A DNA stretch of 64,000 nucleotides from VRUE01 sp963796705 (GTDB lineage Bacteria; Actinomycetota; Thermoleophilia; Solirubrobacterales; 70-9), in the NCBI GenBank assembly GCA_963796705.1, contig CAWCMK010000003.1, forward strand, positions 186,001 through 250,000, written 5' to 3'. How positions within the stretch are numbered: the stretch's first letter is position 1; each line of letters opens with the position of its first letter. Positions 26,572-34,762 of the stretch are shown in pieces. Made by a program: the position numbers and the translations under genes. The notes below the pieces were generated by a model. It saw only the letters and a program-made list of their open reading frames with translations. It was not told the DNA's origin and ran no database searches.

Positions 26572-27365
26572 TCGATGCGCCCCGCGTGGCGGGCGAGCCG
26601 CGCCACGGCGCTGCCGAAGTAGGGGCCATACGCAGTGCCCGGGTCTTCTGGGTAGCTGTTGGAATTGACGCCGTCTAGCAGGTCGCCGTGGATCATCCAG
26701 CCCCCGCCGGAGGCACCGGCGCTGATCGGGCATGCGACCCCAAGCTCGAGAGGGCCGGGCGCCAGCAAGGCCACAAGGTCATGACCAACGAAAGGCACGT
26801 CGCGGCAGACCTGCAGGCTGGAGCCGTCGAAGGGGTGGGCCACGGGGTAGCCGTAAACGTCGAAGGTCTGACGTGGGTCACGGCCGCTGACGAGCCGATC
26901 GGCGCCGACCGCCTGGGCGAGCAGCTGACCCCGTTCGTTTCGTCCCACGACGGCGGCGCCAACGTCAAAGTTCTCGTTCTGCGAGGAGAACCATCCGGGC
27001 GTCGTCCCGAGCCAGCGTGCCGTGAAGGTGCCAAAGGGACGTTCGCCGTGCTGATAACCCGGCACGAACACCCAATGGCGACCCAGCCAGTGGCCTTCAT
27101 CGAAGACACAGTGGCCAGCGGTGATTACCAGGCTGCGATTGGGCGCGCTCACGGACGTGCCAGAACAACGCCCATAGCCGTAGCGTTCGCGGATGAAGAT
27201 AACGCCGTTGACCGTAAGGCCGGGGGCCGTCGGCTCGGGCACCGTTTCAGAGCCTGCCGGTGTCGCCCGTGCCGCGACCGCGGGTGAGACGCAGCACAGC
27301 AGGGAGAGGGTGAGGGCTGCGAGAGGAAGGCTCGTCCTGGCTGTTCTGATCAAGATCGTTTTCAC
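26568..27365 (-). CDS. Secreted trypsin/V8-like serine protease
   Basis: 265 residues with a signal peptide (LPLAALTLSLLCC, cleavage near AVAA). The catalytic triad is visible: His85 in ITAGHC, Asp134 in NENFDVGAAV and Ser219 in ISAGASGGGW. The order and the GASGG motif fit the glutamyl-endopeptidase/trypsin-like S1 group. Cys67-Cys86 and Cys188-Cys212 could form disulfides. It is probably released or surface-bound and may process other exported proteins. Start GTG at 27365; a GC hairpin sits just upstream. Coupled to the following exported protein by ATGA overlap. Confidence 0.88.
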   Translation of the reverse strand: MKTILIRTARTSLPLAALTLSLLCCVSPAVAARATPAGSETVPEPTAPGLTVNGVIFIRERYGYGRCSGTSVSAPNRSLVITAGHCVFDEGHWLGRHWVFVPGYQHGERPFGTFTARWLGTTPGWFSSQNENFDVGAAVVGRNERGQLLAQAVGADRLVSGRDPRQTFDVYGYPVAHPFDGSSLQVCRDVPFVGHDLVALLAPGPLELGVACPISAGASGGGWMIHGDLLDGVNSNSYPEDPGTAYGPYFGSAVARLARHAGRIE

Positions 27366-27371
27366 GGCAAG

Positions 27372-27392
27372 CGTCGCCCGCGGTGGGCGACG
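27372..27392. terminator. Hairpin just upstream of the protease start
   Basis: CGTCGCCC / GCGGT / GGGCGACG gives a perfect 8-bp stem ending 7 bases before the protease GTG. It could be a leader hairpin affecting translation, or the terminator for the membrane-protein gene at 27648. Confidence 0.4.
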
Positions 27393-27647
27393 AGCTGCGC
27401 CAGCTTACTCTGACCAGAGCATCATCGCCGCTCCTCCTCGGGCCCCGGGCGGCGGCGCGAGGCTCCATCGCCTTCGCCCATCAATTCACCGGCGCCAGGG
27501 CTCGGAGACCGTCTGGGGGCCTCTGGCGCTGGATGCACCCCAGGCCCACGCCGTCCCGCCTAACTCTGCCATGAGCATCTCGCGTCGCTCGAGCTCCTCA
27601 TCGGCGGAGCCCAAGGCGTCCCGCGATGCCCGCTCCACCGGTGATTC

Positions 27648-27956
27648 CTATCGCCTGAAAAACAGCCTGCGTCCGGTTGTCGTGACAGGACTCGGGCTCG
27701 GTGCTGCAGCTTCGGCTCGCCGTGTCCTTCCTCGCCCCGTCAGCTTTCCAAAGACCCAACCGATCGAGCCGATTATTGCGAGGGCACTGAACAGGCCGAA
27801 AGCACCGAGGATCAGGAGGAAGACCAGGAACGCGAAGATTCCAAGGGGGATCAGGACCACTTTCACCGAGACCGCGAGCGGGACGAGTGAGGCAAGCAGC
27901 AGCTCCACGCCCGGATCATTGCGCGGATCTCTAAGCGGCGAATTAGCGAAACCCAT
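27648..27956 (-). CDS. Small membrane protein
   Basis: 102 residues. ATG at 27956 with GGAG 5 bases upstream. One long hydrophobic region from ~18 to ~72 (LLLASLVPLAVSVKVVLIPL then FAFLVFLLILGAFGLF and ALAIIGSIGWVFG) probably forms two or three membrane helices. The tail is basic and Pro/Ser/Thr-rich. It starts 16 bases from the divergent acyltransferase, so the two probably share a promoter region. No family recognised. Confidence 0.7.
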   Translation of the reverse strand: MGFANSPLRDPRNDPGVELLLASLVPLAVSVKVVLIPLGIFAFLVFLLILGAFGLFSALAIIGSIGWVFGKLTGRGRTRRAEAAAPSPSPVTTTGRRLFFRR

Positions 27957-27972
27957 AAAACTCCGTAACACG

Positions 27973-28629
27973 GTGCGGGAGCGGACCCGGACATACGCAT
28001 TCGCAATGGCCCTGAACTTGCCTGTCGCCCGCTGGGGCCGGCTCCAGGTGGACGGAGCCGGTTCCCTGCCCGCCTCAGGACCGCTGCTGGTCGTCGGCAA
28101 CCACGACAGCCACTGGGACCCGGTCATGGTTGGGGTCGCGGCGCGCAGGCAGAGACAGATCCGAGCCCTCGCCAAATCCCAACTTTGGGACGTTCCTGGG
28201 CTCGGCCCGATCCTCAACGGGATGGGGCAGGTGCCGATCGAGCGCGGCAAGGGCGACGCCACCGCCCTCGCGAATGCGATCGAGGTCCTTCGCGCCGGCG
28301 CCTGCATCGGAGTCTTCCCGGAAGGGACGCGCTCCAAGGGCAGGGTGCTGCGCGCCCGCAGCGGCGTCGGCCGGCTCGCCCTTGAGGTGCCCGAAGCGCA
28401 CGTGAGCCTGGTGGCGATCGAAGGCACAGCCGACTTCACCGGCTTCCCCCGGCGGCCAAATGTACGGATTCGATTCTTTGATCCTGCCGGCGGCCAACCC
28501 CGTGCCGAGGAGGATCCAGCCGACCTCTCGGCGCGGCTGCTCGCCGAGATCCGCACCCTGGTGCCCCCCACCCGCTCCTACCGCAAACGTGCAGCCGAGC
28601 GAACCGAGGAACCCGCCCAACCCGCCTGA
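27973..28629 (+). CDS. 1-acylglycerol-3-phosphate acyltransferase (PlsC-like)
   Basis: 218 residues from the GTG at 27973. A shorter ATG start at 28006 is possible, but the longer form keeps the usual N-terminal helix. The acyltransferase block I is NHDSHWD (NHx4D). Block II-like sequence is GMGQVPIERG. Block III is VFPEGTRSKG. This family transfers an acyl chain to lysophosphatidate or related lipids on the inner face of the membrane. It is followed 12 bases later by the NhaA-DsbA gene, so the two are likely co-transcribed. Confidence 0.85.
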   Translation: MRERTRTYAFAMALNLPVARWGRLQVDGAGSLPASGPLLVVGNHDSHWDPVMVGVAARRQRQIRALAKSQLWDVPGLGPILNGMGQVPIERGKGDATALANAIEVLRAGACIGVFPEGTRSKGRVLRARSGVGRLALEVPEAHVSLVAIEGTADFTGFPRRPNVRIRFFDPAGGQPRAEEDPADLSARLLAEIRTLVPPTRSYRKRAAERTEEPAQPA

Positions 28630-28641
28630 GAAGCTAGGCGG

Positions 28642-30570
28642 GTGATCATCCCCCGCTTCCGGTCTCGGCTCAGCGGCCGCACCGCCTGGGCGCGGAGCCT
28701 CCAGGGCCCACTGCGCGACTTCCTCGCCACCGAGACCGGCAGCGCCGTTTTCCTGCTCGGCGCCGCGGGCGCAGCGCTCCTCTGGGCGAATCTCGACCTC
28801 TCCTCCTACGAGAGCCTTTGGAACACCAAGTTCTCGGTCGCGATCGGCGGCAGCGGCATCTCACAGTCGCTGCGCACCTGGGTCAACAGCGGCCTGATGA
28901 CCTTTTTCTTCCTGATCGTGGGGCTCGAGGTCCGGCGCGAGCTCGACGTCGGCGAGCTGCGGGAGCGCAGTCGGCTGACCCTGCCGGTGCTTGCCGGGCT
29001 CGGCGGCATGCTCGTTCCGGTCGCGATCTTCCTGGCGATCAACGGCGGTCGAGACAGCGCCCACGGCTGGGGGGTGGCGATGTCGACCGACACGGCCTTC
29101 GCGCTCGGCATGCTGGCACTGGTCGGCGCCGCCTTCCCCGACCGCCTGCGCGGCTTCATGCTGACCGCGATCGTCATTGACGATGTGGTCTCCCTACTGG
29201 TAATCCTTTTCGCCTACAGCGGCGCCGTTGACGTCGGCCCGCTGGCGCTCGCCATCGCGATCTTCGCCGTGATGGTCGCCCTGCGCTTTGCAGGGGTGCG
29301 TGAGGGGATCGTCTATTTCGTGCTCGCCCTGGCGACCTGGGTTGCGTTGTTTGAGTCGGGTGTCGACCCCGTCGTCCTCGGCCTCGCCGCCGGCCTCGTT
29401 ACCGGCGCCAACCCCGTCGCCCGCAGCGAGCTGGAGCACGCCACCGACCTGTTCCGGAGCTTCCGCGAGCAGCCGACGCCCCAGCTTGAGCGCTCGGCTC
29501 GCGTCGGCCTGCGCGCCGCGGTCGCGCCAAACGCCCGCCTGCTGCGGATCTGGCACCCCTGGACCAGCTACGTGATCGTGCCGCTCTTCGCGCTAGCCAA
29601 CGTTGGCATCGCGATCAACGGCGCCTTCCTGTCAAGTGCCTACTCCTCGCCGCTGGTGCTCGGGATCATCTTCGCCTACGTGCTCGGCAAGCCGATCGGC
29701 GTCGCCGGCTCGGCCTGGCTCGCGAGCCGCTTCAGCGGTGGACGTTTGCGACCGCCGGTGGGCTGGGCGGCGGTGGTGGGAGGCGGCGCGATCGCCGGAA
29801 TCGGCTTCACTGTCTCTCTCCTGATTGCCGCCCTGGCTTTCCATGGCCAACAGCTGCAGGAGGCGAAGCTCGGCGTGCTGAGCGCTGCCGCGCTCGCCTC
29901 GGCGCTGACGTGGCTTGTTCTGCGGGCAACTCGGCTGCTGCCAAACCAGGCCCGCGTCCGGGCGATGCTCGCCGGTGCAGACGCGCTCGCCGACCTCGCC
30001 GTCCGAGTCGATCCCACGCGAGACCACCTGCGCGGGCCCGCCGGGGCCCCCGTCACCTTGGTCGAGTACGGCGACTTCGAGTGCCCCTACTGCGGCCGCG
30101 CCGAGCCGGTGATGCGTGAGCTGCTCTCGGATTTCGGCGATGTCCGCTACGTGTGGAGACACCTGCCGCTCTCAGATGTCCACCCCAACGCCCAACTCGC
30201 CGCCGAGGCGGCTGAGGCGGCGGCCGCGCAGGGGGCCTTCTGGGAGATGCACGACCTGCTGCTTGACCACCAGGGCGAGCTGCGTCCCAGCGACCTGCAC
30301 TCCTACGCCGAGCAGCTCGGCCTCGACCTGGAGCGTTTCGCCGAGGACCTGCGCAGAGGGGCACATGCCGCCCACATCGAGGACGATGTTGACTCCGCCG
30401 ACGCCAGCGGCGTCACCGGAACCCCAACCTTCTTCATCAACGATCGCCGCCACGACGGCGCCTATGACATCGAGACCCTCTCCGCCGCGGTTCGCGAAGC
30501 GGGTGCGCGCTCGCTGATCAAGGAAGGACCCGCGCCCGCCCCCGGCGGGGGGGCGGGCGCGGGTCCGTGA
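28642..30570 (+). CDS. nhaA: Na+/H+ antiporter NhaA fused to a DsbA-like thioredoxin domain
   Basis: 642 residues from GTG. Residues ~1-440 are NhaA: about eleven to twelve membrane helices and the ion-binding pair Asp180-Asp181 in TAIVIDDVVSLLV, plus AMSTDTAFALG. Residues ~452-625 are a DsbA/thioredoxin-like domain with CPYC at 481-484 (YGDFECPYCGRAEP) and the cis-Pro loop VTGTPTFFI. NhaA exchanges protons for sodium; the second domain is probably redox-active outside the cell. Such fusions are known in Actinobacteria. The final GPAPAPGGGAGAGP is encoded by a long GC hairpin that likely serves as the terminator. Confidence 0.93.
   Translation: MIIPRFRSRLSGRTAWARSLQGPLRDFLATETGSAVFLLGAAGAALLWANLDLSSYESLWNTKFSVAIGGSGISQSLRTWVNSGLMTFFFLIVGLEVRRELDVGELRERSRLTLPVLAGLGGMLVPVAIFLAINGGRDSAHGWGVAMSTDTAFALGMLALVGAAFPDRLRGFMLTAIVIDDVVSLLVILFAYSGAVDVGPLALAIAIFAVMVALRFAGVREGIVYFVLALATWVALFESGVDPVVLGLAAGLVTGANPVARSELEHATDLFRSFREQPTPQLERSARVGLRAAVAPNARLLRIWHPWTSYVIVPLFALANVGIAINGAFLSSAYSSPLVLGIIFAYVLGKPIGVAGSAWLASRFSGGRLRPPVGWAAVVGGGAIAGIGFTVSLLIAALAFHGQQLQEAKLGVLSAAALASALTWLVLRATRLLPNQARVRAMLAGADALADLAVRVDPTRDHLRGPAGAPVTLVEYGDFECPYCGRAEPVMRELLSDFGDVRYVWRHLPLSDVHPNAQLAAEAAEAAAAQGAFWEMHDLLLDHQGELRPSDLHSYAEQLGLDLERFAEDLRRGAHAAHIEDDVDSADASGVTGTPTFFINDRRHDGAYDIETLSAAVREAGARSLIKEGPAPAPGGGAGAGP
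30526..30566. terminator. 18-bp GC hairpin inside the 3' end of nhaA
   Basis: GGACCCGCGCCCGCCCCC (30526-30543) is perfectly complementary to 30549-30566 across a 5-base loop. It sits in the last codons of nhaA and 22 bases before the convergent gene's stop. A bidirectional terminator or roadblock is likely despite the lack of a T tract. Confidence 0.6.
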
Positions 30571-30588
30571 CGCTGACTCTGCTGCGGC

Positions 30589-31371
30589 TCAGCCCTTGGG
30601 TGTGCAGGGGGCGGTGATTTCGCCTCCCAGGCTGGTGCCCCCGCGGTACTTGAATTCGCCCTTGACGGCAAGGCTGCCCTTCGGGCACCCGGCGTTCAGC
30701 AGGCTCTCCTTCTTGCCACCCGCCGAGTAGATTTTTTTGATCTTGGCTTTGAAGCTCGTCACCGAGCCGGCGCCGCCAACGATTTTCGGAACCTGGATGA
30801 ATGCCTTGGTGCCGAACTTGCCATGGGCCTTGCTGATCTTCACCGGCACGACGAAGGTCGTCGCCGCCGGGACGTGCGCGTAGACCTGCAGGATCAGTTC
30901 CTGCTTGCCGCCCTTGGACCCGTTGAAGACGAGCAGCGGCCCGCTGGCGCGAAGTTCCGGCTGTTCGGGGAATTCGATCTCCGCCGTGACGTTGCCGGTA
31001 CCGACCAACGCATCGCCGCAGGATTTTTTGGCCTCCTTGGTCGTCGTCGCTTCGAGCTTGCCGACTTTGCAGCTCGCCAGGCCCTTCGTGATCAGCACGC
31101 CGGCCTTATCGAATTCCAGCGAGACGGTTTCCAGCGGTTCGAGGTGTTTGTTGTCGATGTTCTTCATCGTCCCTTCGAGGCTCAGCCCGACCGGGGCGGT
31201 GCCCTTCTTCGGCAGCGCGGTTGGCGAAACACCGCCTTTGAAGGTCGCTTCGATCGGCGGTTCCTTCAAGGTGATCTTGGTAGCTGCGTCGGCGATCGCC
31301 ATGCTGCTGACGGCCACCACAACCGCCGCGACGACAAGCGCCTTGATCCTGTGTTTGCGAATCCGAGTCAA
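30589..31371 (-). CDS. Exported protein, member 1 of a paralogous family of three
   Basis: 260 residues. The TTG at 31371 is chosen because GAGGAG lies 6 bases upstream. The signal peptide is KALVVAAVVVAVSSMA, cleaved near ADA. The mature part shares a full-length pattern with the proteins at 31924 and 57863: G-x-x-P-x-x-LPK..G.APV, then a DKxG block, C(K)xGKL, an FP-rich strand, LLVFNG...GG, Y..P..T..V, the VPKI...GSVT block, and a C-terminal C-P-x-G...PC. All strands alternate, so a beta sandwich is likely. Function unknown. It is the last gene of a minus-strand operon of exported proteins. Confidence 0.75.
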   Translation of the reverse strand: MTRIRKHRIKALVVAAVVVAVSSMAIADAATKITLKEPPIEATFKGGVSPTALPKKGTAPVGLSLEGTMKNIDNKHLEPLETVSLEFDKAGVLITKGLASCKVGKLEATTTKEAKKSCGDALVGTGNVTAEIEFPEQPELRASGPLLVFNGSKGGKQELILQVYAHVPAATTFVVPVKISKAHGKFGTKAFIQVPKIVGGAGSVTSFKAKIKKIYSAGGKKESLLNAGCPKGSLAVKGEFKYRGGTSLGGEITAPCTPKG

Positions 31372-31377
31372 CGTAGG

Positions 31378-31383
31378 CTCCTC
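31378..31383 (-). promoter_or_regulatory. Ribosome binding site deciding a TTG start
   Basis: GAGGAG on the minus strand lies 6 bases before TTG 31371. It overlaps the stop region of the upstream lipoprotein gene, which suggests translational coupling. Confidence 0.6.
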
Positions 31384-31915
31384 ACTTTTGCTTCTTTGCA
31401 AGTTCTCTCTCCAACTGGCGTGCGAGCTCATAGACACATCCCTGATACCCGGCGATGCTGAGCTTTTCGGGGAGGGTCGCTTCGTAGATGCCCGCCGCCA
31501 GCTGTCCCGCGACGAAATCGGGGGAGCGACCGCCGTGGGTTTCGTAATGTGCGATTTCCGCGACCATCTTTTCCTGGCCGGAGTTGAGCCGGCCGCTCGC
31601 CTTCGCTTCGCCGATGAACTCTTCGCGCACCTGGGTCGGCGTCTTCCCCACACATGCCTTGCGCCCCGCCGCGATCGCAGCCTTCGAACCCGGGGGAGCG
31701 TTGGGATTCGGCTTTGGCCTTGGGAAGCTCCTGGCCAGCACCTCGGTCATCGGGGCGTTCGGCGGCAACGGCTTTTCAGCCCCCGCTGGGGTTGATTGCG
31801 CGTCTCCCTTTTCGCTCGATTCGGTGTTGTCATTGCCGCCCCCGCAGGCCGCGAGAAGGCTGGTTGTGGTGACACCGAGCACGAGGGCACAAGCCAGCCT
31901 GCCCGCGTACCGCAA
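31382..31915 (-). CDS. Lipoprotein of unknown function
   Basis: 177 residues with a lipoprotein signal (ALVLGVTTTSLLAAC, lipobox LAAC). A Ser/Glu/Pro-rich linker (~25-70) leads to a helical C-terminal domain with two Cys (RKACVGKTP, YQGCVYELAR). The domain repeats alternate charged and hydrophobic residues and may bind a partner at the membrane surface. It sits 8 bases after the stop of the 31924 gene, in the same operon. No family recognised. Confidence 0.75.
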   Translation of the reverse strand: MRYAGRLACALVLGVTTTSLLAACGGGNDNTESSEKGDAQSTPAGAEKPLPPNAPMTEVLARSFPRPKPNPNAPPGSKAAIAAGRKACVGKTPTQVREEFIGEAKASGRLNSGQEKMVAEIAHYETHGGRSPDFVAGQLAAGIYEATLPEKLSIAGYQGCVYELARQLERELAKKQK

Positions 31916-31923
31916 GCCCCGCT

Positions 31924-32715
31924 CTACCCTCTCGCCTTACATGTTTTCGACACTTTTTCGGAGACCTTGGTGCCGTCTTCGAAGACGTAGGTCGAGCGCG
32001 CGAACGGGAATTCACCGATGTTGACTTCGGGCGGCAGCGGGCAGCCCGCCGAGACGTAGCTGTGCTTCTTTCCCCCCGCCATGAATTTCCTCTGCAGCGA
32101 GAGGTCAAAGGCCGAGATGAAGCCGGCGCCGCTGGCGATCGACGGCACCTTGGCGACGAGCGCGGTGCCGTATTCCCCCTTCCCCTTCTCGATCTGGAAG
32201 ATGATCACGTAGGTGAGCGCCAGGCGACCGCTTGAGGTGACGTGGGCGAAAATCGCCGGCTTACCCTTGTAGCGGCCGTTGAAGGCCAGCATCGAGCCGG
32301 GGGTGGCGAATTCTTCCTGTTCGCGCAGGTGGATCCGCGTCGTGACGTTGCCGTGGCCGACTTCGGCCGGCCCGCAGGAGCGCTTCGCCAGCGCCGCCGA
32401 GGCGTTGTGCAGCTTGCCCAGCGAGCAGAGTGGCAGGCCGCTGCCATCGATCAAGCCGTGCTTGTTGATTTCCATCTGGATTTCGGTCAGGCGGGGCGGC
32501 GGCGAGCCGTCCGTGGTTTTGATTTTGCCGCCCATCTGTACCCCGACCGGCGCCAGCCCGTTGCGCGGCAGCTTCCTCGGCGAGATGTTGCCGTGGAAAT
32601 GGACGACGACCTTGCCGCTTTGAGCGGCCTCAGCGACCTCGACGGCGGCCACCGCCAGTGTCAGGACCGATACCAGGGCGAGCAGGCCGAACTTGGATGA
32701 TTTCAATCTACTCAT
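31924..32715 (-). CDS. Exported protein, member 2 of a paralogous family of three
   Basis: 263 residues. The signal peptide is GLLALVSVLTLAVAAVEVA, cleaved near AEAA. It keeps the family blocks: ISPRKLPRNGLAPVGVQMGG, INKHG, LCSLGKL, SCGPAEVGHGNV, LAFNGRYKG, VPSIASGAG and the C-terminal Cys pair (SAGCPLP, SKTCKARG). Its sequence has drifted from the other two members, so the duplication is not recent. It starts 3 bases after the stop of the preceding gene. Function unknown; probably an extracellular beta-sandwich protein. Confidence 0.75.
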   Translation of the reverse strand: MSRLKSSKFGLLALVSVLTLAVAAVEVAEAAQSGKVVVHFHGNISPRKLPRNGLAPVGVQMGGKIKTTDGSPPPRLTEIQMEINKHGLIDGSGLPLCSLGKLHNASAALAKRSCGPAEVGHGNVTTRIHLREQEEFATPGSMLAFNGRYKGKPAIFAHVTSSGRLALTYVIIFQIEKGKGEYGTALVAKVPSIASGAGFISAFDLSLQRKFMAGGKKHSYVSAGCPLPPEVNIGEFPFARSTYVFEDGTKVSEKVSKTCKARG

Positions 32716-32718
32716 GGC

Positions 32719-33207
32719 TCAGCTGAATTCGGAGGGATTGATCTTGCAGTACTTGAACTGGAAGGCGATCACCAGGTTGTTGGCCGTGTTGGCGTTGTGG
32801 GTCAGCTTCACCGAGAGCGAGGAGCCCTTCGATTTGTTGCCGGCCTTGAACTTGGCGGCGATCTGGCGCATCAGCGAGACCTCGCCCTTGATGTCGGAGA
32901 GCCACTTGCTGAGTTTCGCCTGATCGGCCGTCGGCTGGGGCACCGCGGCGAGCTGCTTCTCGGCCTTTTCGAGGGCGTTGGCGGCATTGCTGAAGTCGGC
33001 GCCGGCCTGCTTCAGCTTGTTCTTCTTGACCAGGGTCTTGACGCCCTTGAGGAATTTTTCCGATTCTTCTTTGTTCTTCTTGCAGATCGGTTCGACCTTT
33101 TCTTTGTATTCGGACCGTTCATCGGCGATCGCGAGGCTCGCGAAGGCGAGCACGAACACGCAGGTGGCCAACACCGCCCGCCTCAAATTCTTCCCCTGGC
33201 TGCTCAT
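32719..33207 (-). CDS. Exported helical protein of unknown function
   Basis: 162 residues. The signal peptide is AVLATCVFVLAFASLAIA, cleaved near IA-DE. The mature part is nearly all Lys/Glu/Ala-rich helix (EYKEKVEPICKKNKEESEKF, NAANALEKAEKQLAA) with two Cys (PICKKN and KYCKI) that may join the two ends. This looks like a helical bundle of the kind seen in small cell-surface proteins. It lies inside the operon of exported proteins between the 33233 gene and family member 2. No family recognised. Confidence 0.75.
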   Translation of the reverse strand: MSSQGKNLRRAVLATCVFVLAFASLAIADERSEYKEKVEPICKKNKEESEKFLKGVKTLVKKNKLKQAGADFSNAANALEKAEKQLAAVPQPTADQAKLSKWLSDIKGEVSLMRQIAAKFKAGNKSKGSSLSVKLTHNANTANNLVIAFQFKYCKINPSEFS

Positions 33208-33232
33208 GCGTTTTTGTGCTCCCTTTCCGTGC

Positions 33233-33883
33233 CTATCGAACCAGCGGGTAAGCGCAGATGTACCGTGCTTCGACAGGGTTTTCGAAGATCTGAATTGTTC
33301 CGTCTTTCTGTACCGCCATCACGCTGTAGTGCGATTTGCCCACCGGGTCCGCGATCAGCGAGTCGGTGATCGCAAAGTTTGGCGGATTGTTGAACTGGCC
33401 TAGGTTGACGGCGCCGCGCACGGAGTAGAGCTCCATCACCGTCGGCAGGAAGCCGCCCTTTGCCGCGCAGCCATCCGCAGCCTGCTGCACTTCATTTACT
33501 TTCGGGTTGAGGTTCACGTCAAAGCAGAGGCCCCTGACGAGGACGGTCCCGGCCGGGCAGCCGGCCGAGTGCAGCTTGCCTTCGGAGTCGACCAGCGCGG
33601 AGGCGCGGCCCGCCTTTTCTGCTTCGGTGGCGTTCGGGACGGTGCCGAGCTTGCTCAAATCGATGTCCTGCCCGGTGAGGCTGCCGCTGGCGACCTTCGA
33701 GCCGTTGACCGCGTTGGGAGCTATCTTGCCGGTTGTCACCGCCTTGGCCTTGAGCTGGGGGGTGCCGACGCTGTTCTTGGGGATGCGGGTCCGAACCGCC
33801 CACGCGGTACCAGTGAGCGCCCCGATCAAGGCGATGATCGCGACGACCATGGCCGGTGAAGGTCGTCTACCGCTTTTCTGCAT
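33233..33883 (-). CDS. Exported protein with VGTPQLKxxAV-type repeats
   Basis: 216 residues. First gene of the five-gene exported operon. The N-terminal membrane/signal segment is AMVVAIIALIGALTGTAWA. Residues ~35-75 have the repeat NSVGTPQLKAKAVTTGKIAP...GSLTGQDI, common in actinobacterial exported proteins and expected to form a short beta-helix. The C-terminal ~100 residues contain Cys (SAGCPAGT, LCFDV, DGCAAKGG, YICAYP) and look like a small folded domain. Function unknown. A TAGGGT -10-like box lies ~40 bases upstream. Confidence 0.75.
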   Translation of the reverse strand: MQKSGRRPSPAMVVAIIALIGALTGTAWAVRTRIPKNSVGTPQLKAKAVTTGKIAPNAVNGSKVASGSLTGQDIDLSKLGTVPNATEAEKAGRASALVDSEGKLHSAGCPAGTVLVRGLCFDVNLNPKVNEVQQAADGCAAKGGFLPTVMELYSVRGAVNLGQFNNPPNFAITDSLIADPVGKSHYSVMAVQKDGTIQIFENPVEARYICAYPLVR

Positions 33884-34081
33884 CTCCAGTGCCTCCCGTT
33901 GGTCCCGTTTGTCTATCCCGTAAAACCCTAATCACCAAACACGCAAACCACGACCAAGCTTCGGTCGTCGATCCCGCCCGTCTGATCTCCCGCTTCTAAC
34001 CGCAGCGCAGCACTCTAACAAGGGGCAGCCGATTCGTGGATGTGCCGAATGTTAACGCCGCATGTAGTGACGGGCTCCCGC

Positions 34082-34762
34082 TCAACCGCCGAGTTCTTCG
34101 CGCAGGTGCTGGACCTCCGTGCGAAGTTCGGCCAGTTCGCCTTCGAGACGATCGAGCCGTCCCTCCTCGGGCGGCGGGGCCTCGGTCTGGAACGGAACCT
34201 GCTCTTGTGAAACGCTCGGAACCTCGCCGAGCAGCTGCTGGTAGCGGTCCTCCTTCTGGCCGGGGCGGCGCCGGTGGCGGACCACGAGCTCGCGCTCGAC
34301 GAGTCGATCGAGCGTCTCGTGCACGGCGGCCAGGTCCCCGAAGCGGTGCAGGCGCTCACTGCGCTGCTTGAGCTCGCCGGGGGTCTGGGCACCGCGCAGC
34401 ATGAGGACGGCGAGCAGCGAGATCTCGGCCGGCCCGAGCCCCAGGGCTTGGTCGAGCAGATGGCGGTACTTGCGACTGCGGCCGCCGGGCCCACTGGCGA
34501 GCCTTGTCCAGCCGCGCAGGGCCAGTCGCCGCAATGCCTCGCTGACCGTCTCCTCGTCGTAGTCAACTACTGGATCGCGGTTGGTCGACTGATTGCAGGC
34601 GAGCCGCAGCGAGTTGAGCGAAAGCGGATAGACGTCGGGGGTCGTTCGCTGCTTCTCGACCAGGCAGCCGACGACCCGGATCTCGACGGCGTCCGGGATA
34701 TGCGCCGGCGTATCGCCCTCGGGCAGGCTGGTGGCCTCGGGGGGCTGGGTTTCCTCAATCAC
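34082..34762 (-). CDS. YceH-like DUF480 protein
   Basis: 226 residues from GTG 34762. Residues ~20-165 match the double winged-helix YceH/UPF0502 family: EIRVVGCLVEKQRTTPDVYP, LSLNSLRLACNQSTNRDPVV, LLAVLMLRGAQTPGELKQRS. The C-terminus is a predicted coiled coil (LDRLEGELAELRTEVQHLRE). The molecular role of this family is unsettled; DNA binding is suggested by the fold. Its start overlaps the stop of pyrE by 8 bases, so it is translationally coupled to it. Confidence 0.85.
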   Translation of the reverse strand: MIEETQPPEATSLPEGDTPAHIPDAVEIRVVGCLVEKQRTTPDVYPLSLNSLRLACNQSTNRDPVVDYDEETVSEALRRLALRGWTRLASGPGGRSRKYRHLLDQALGLGPAEISLLAVLMLRGAQTPGELKQRSERLHRFGDLAAVHETLDRLVERELVVRHRRRPGQKEDRYQQLLGEVPSVSQEQVPFQTEAPPPEEGRLDRLEGELAELRTEVQHLREELGG

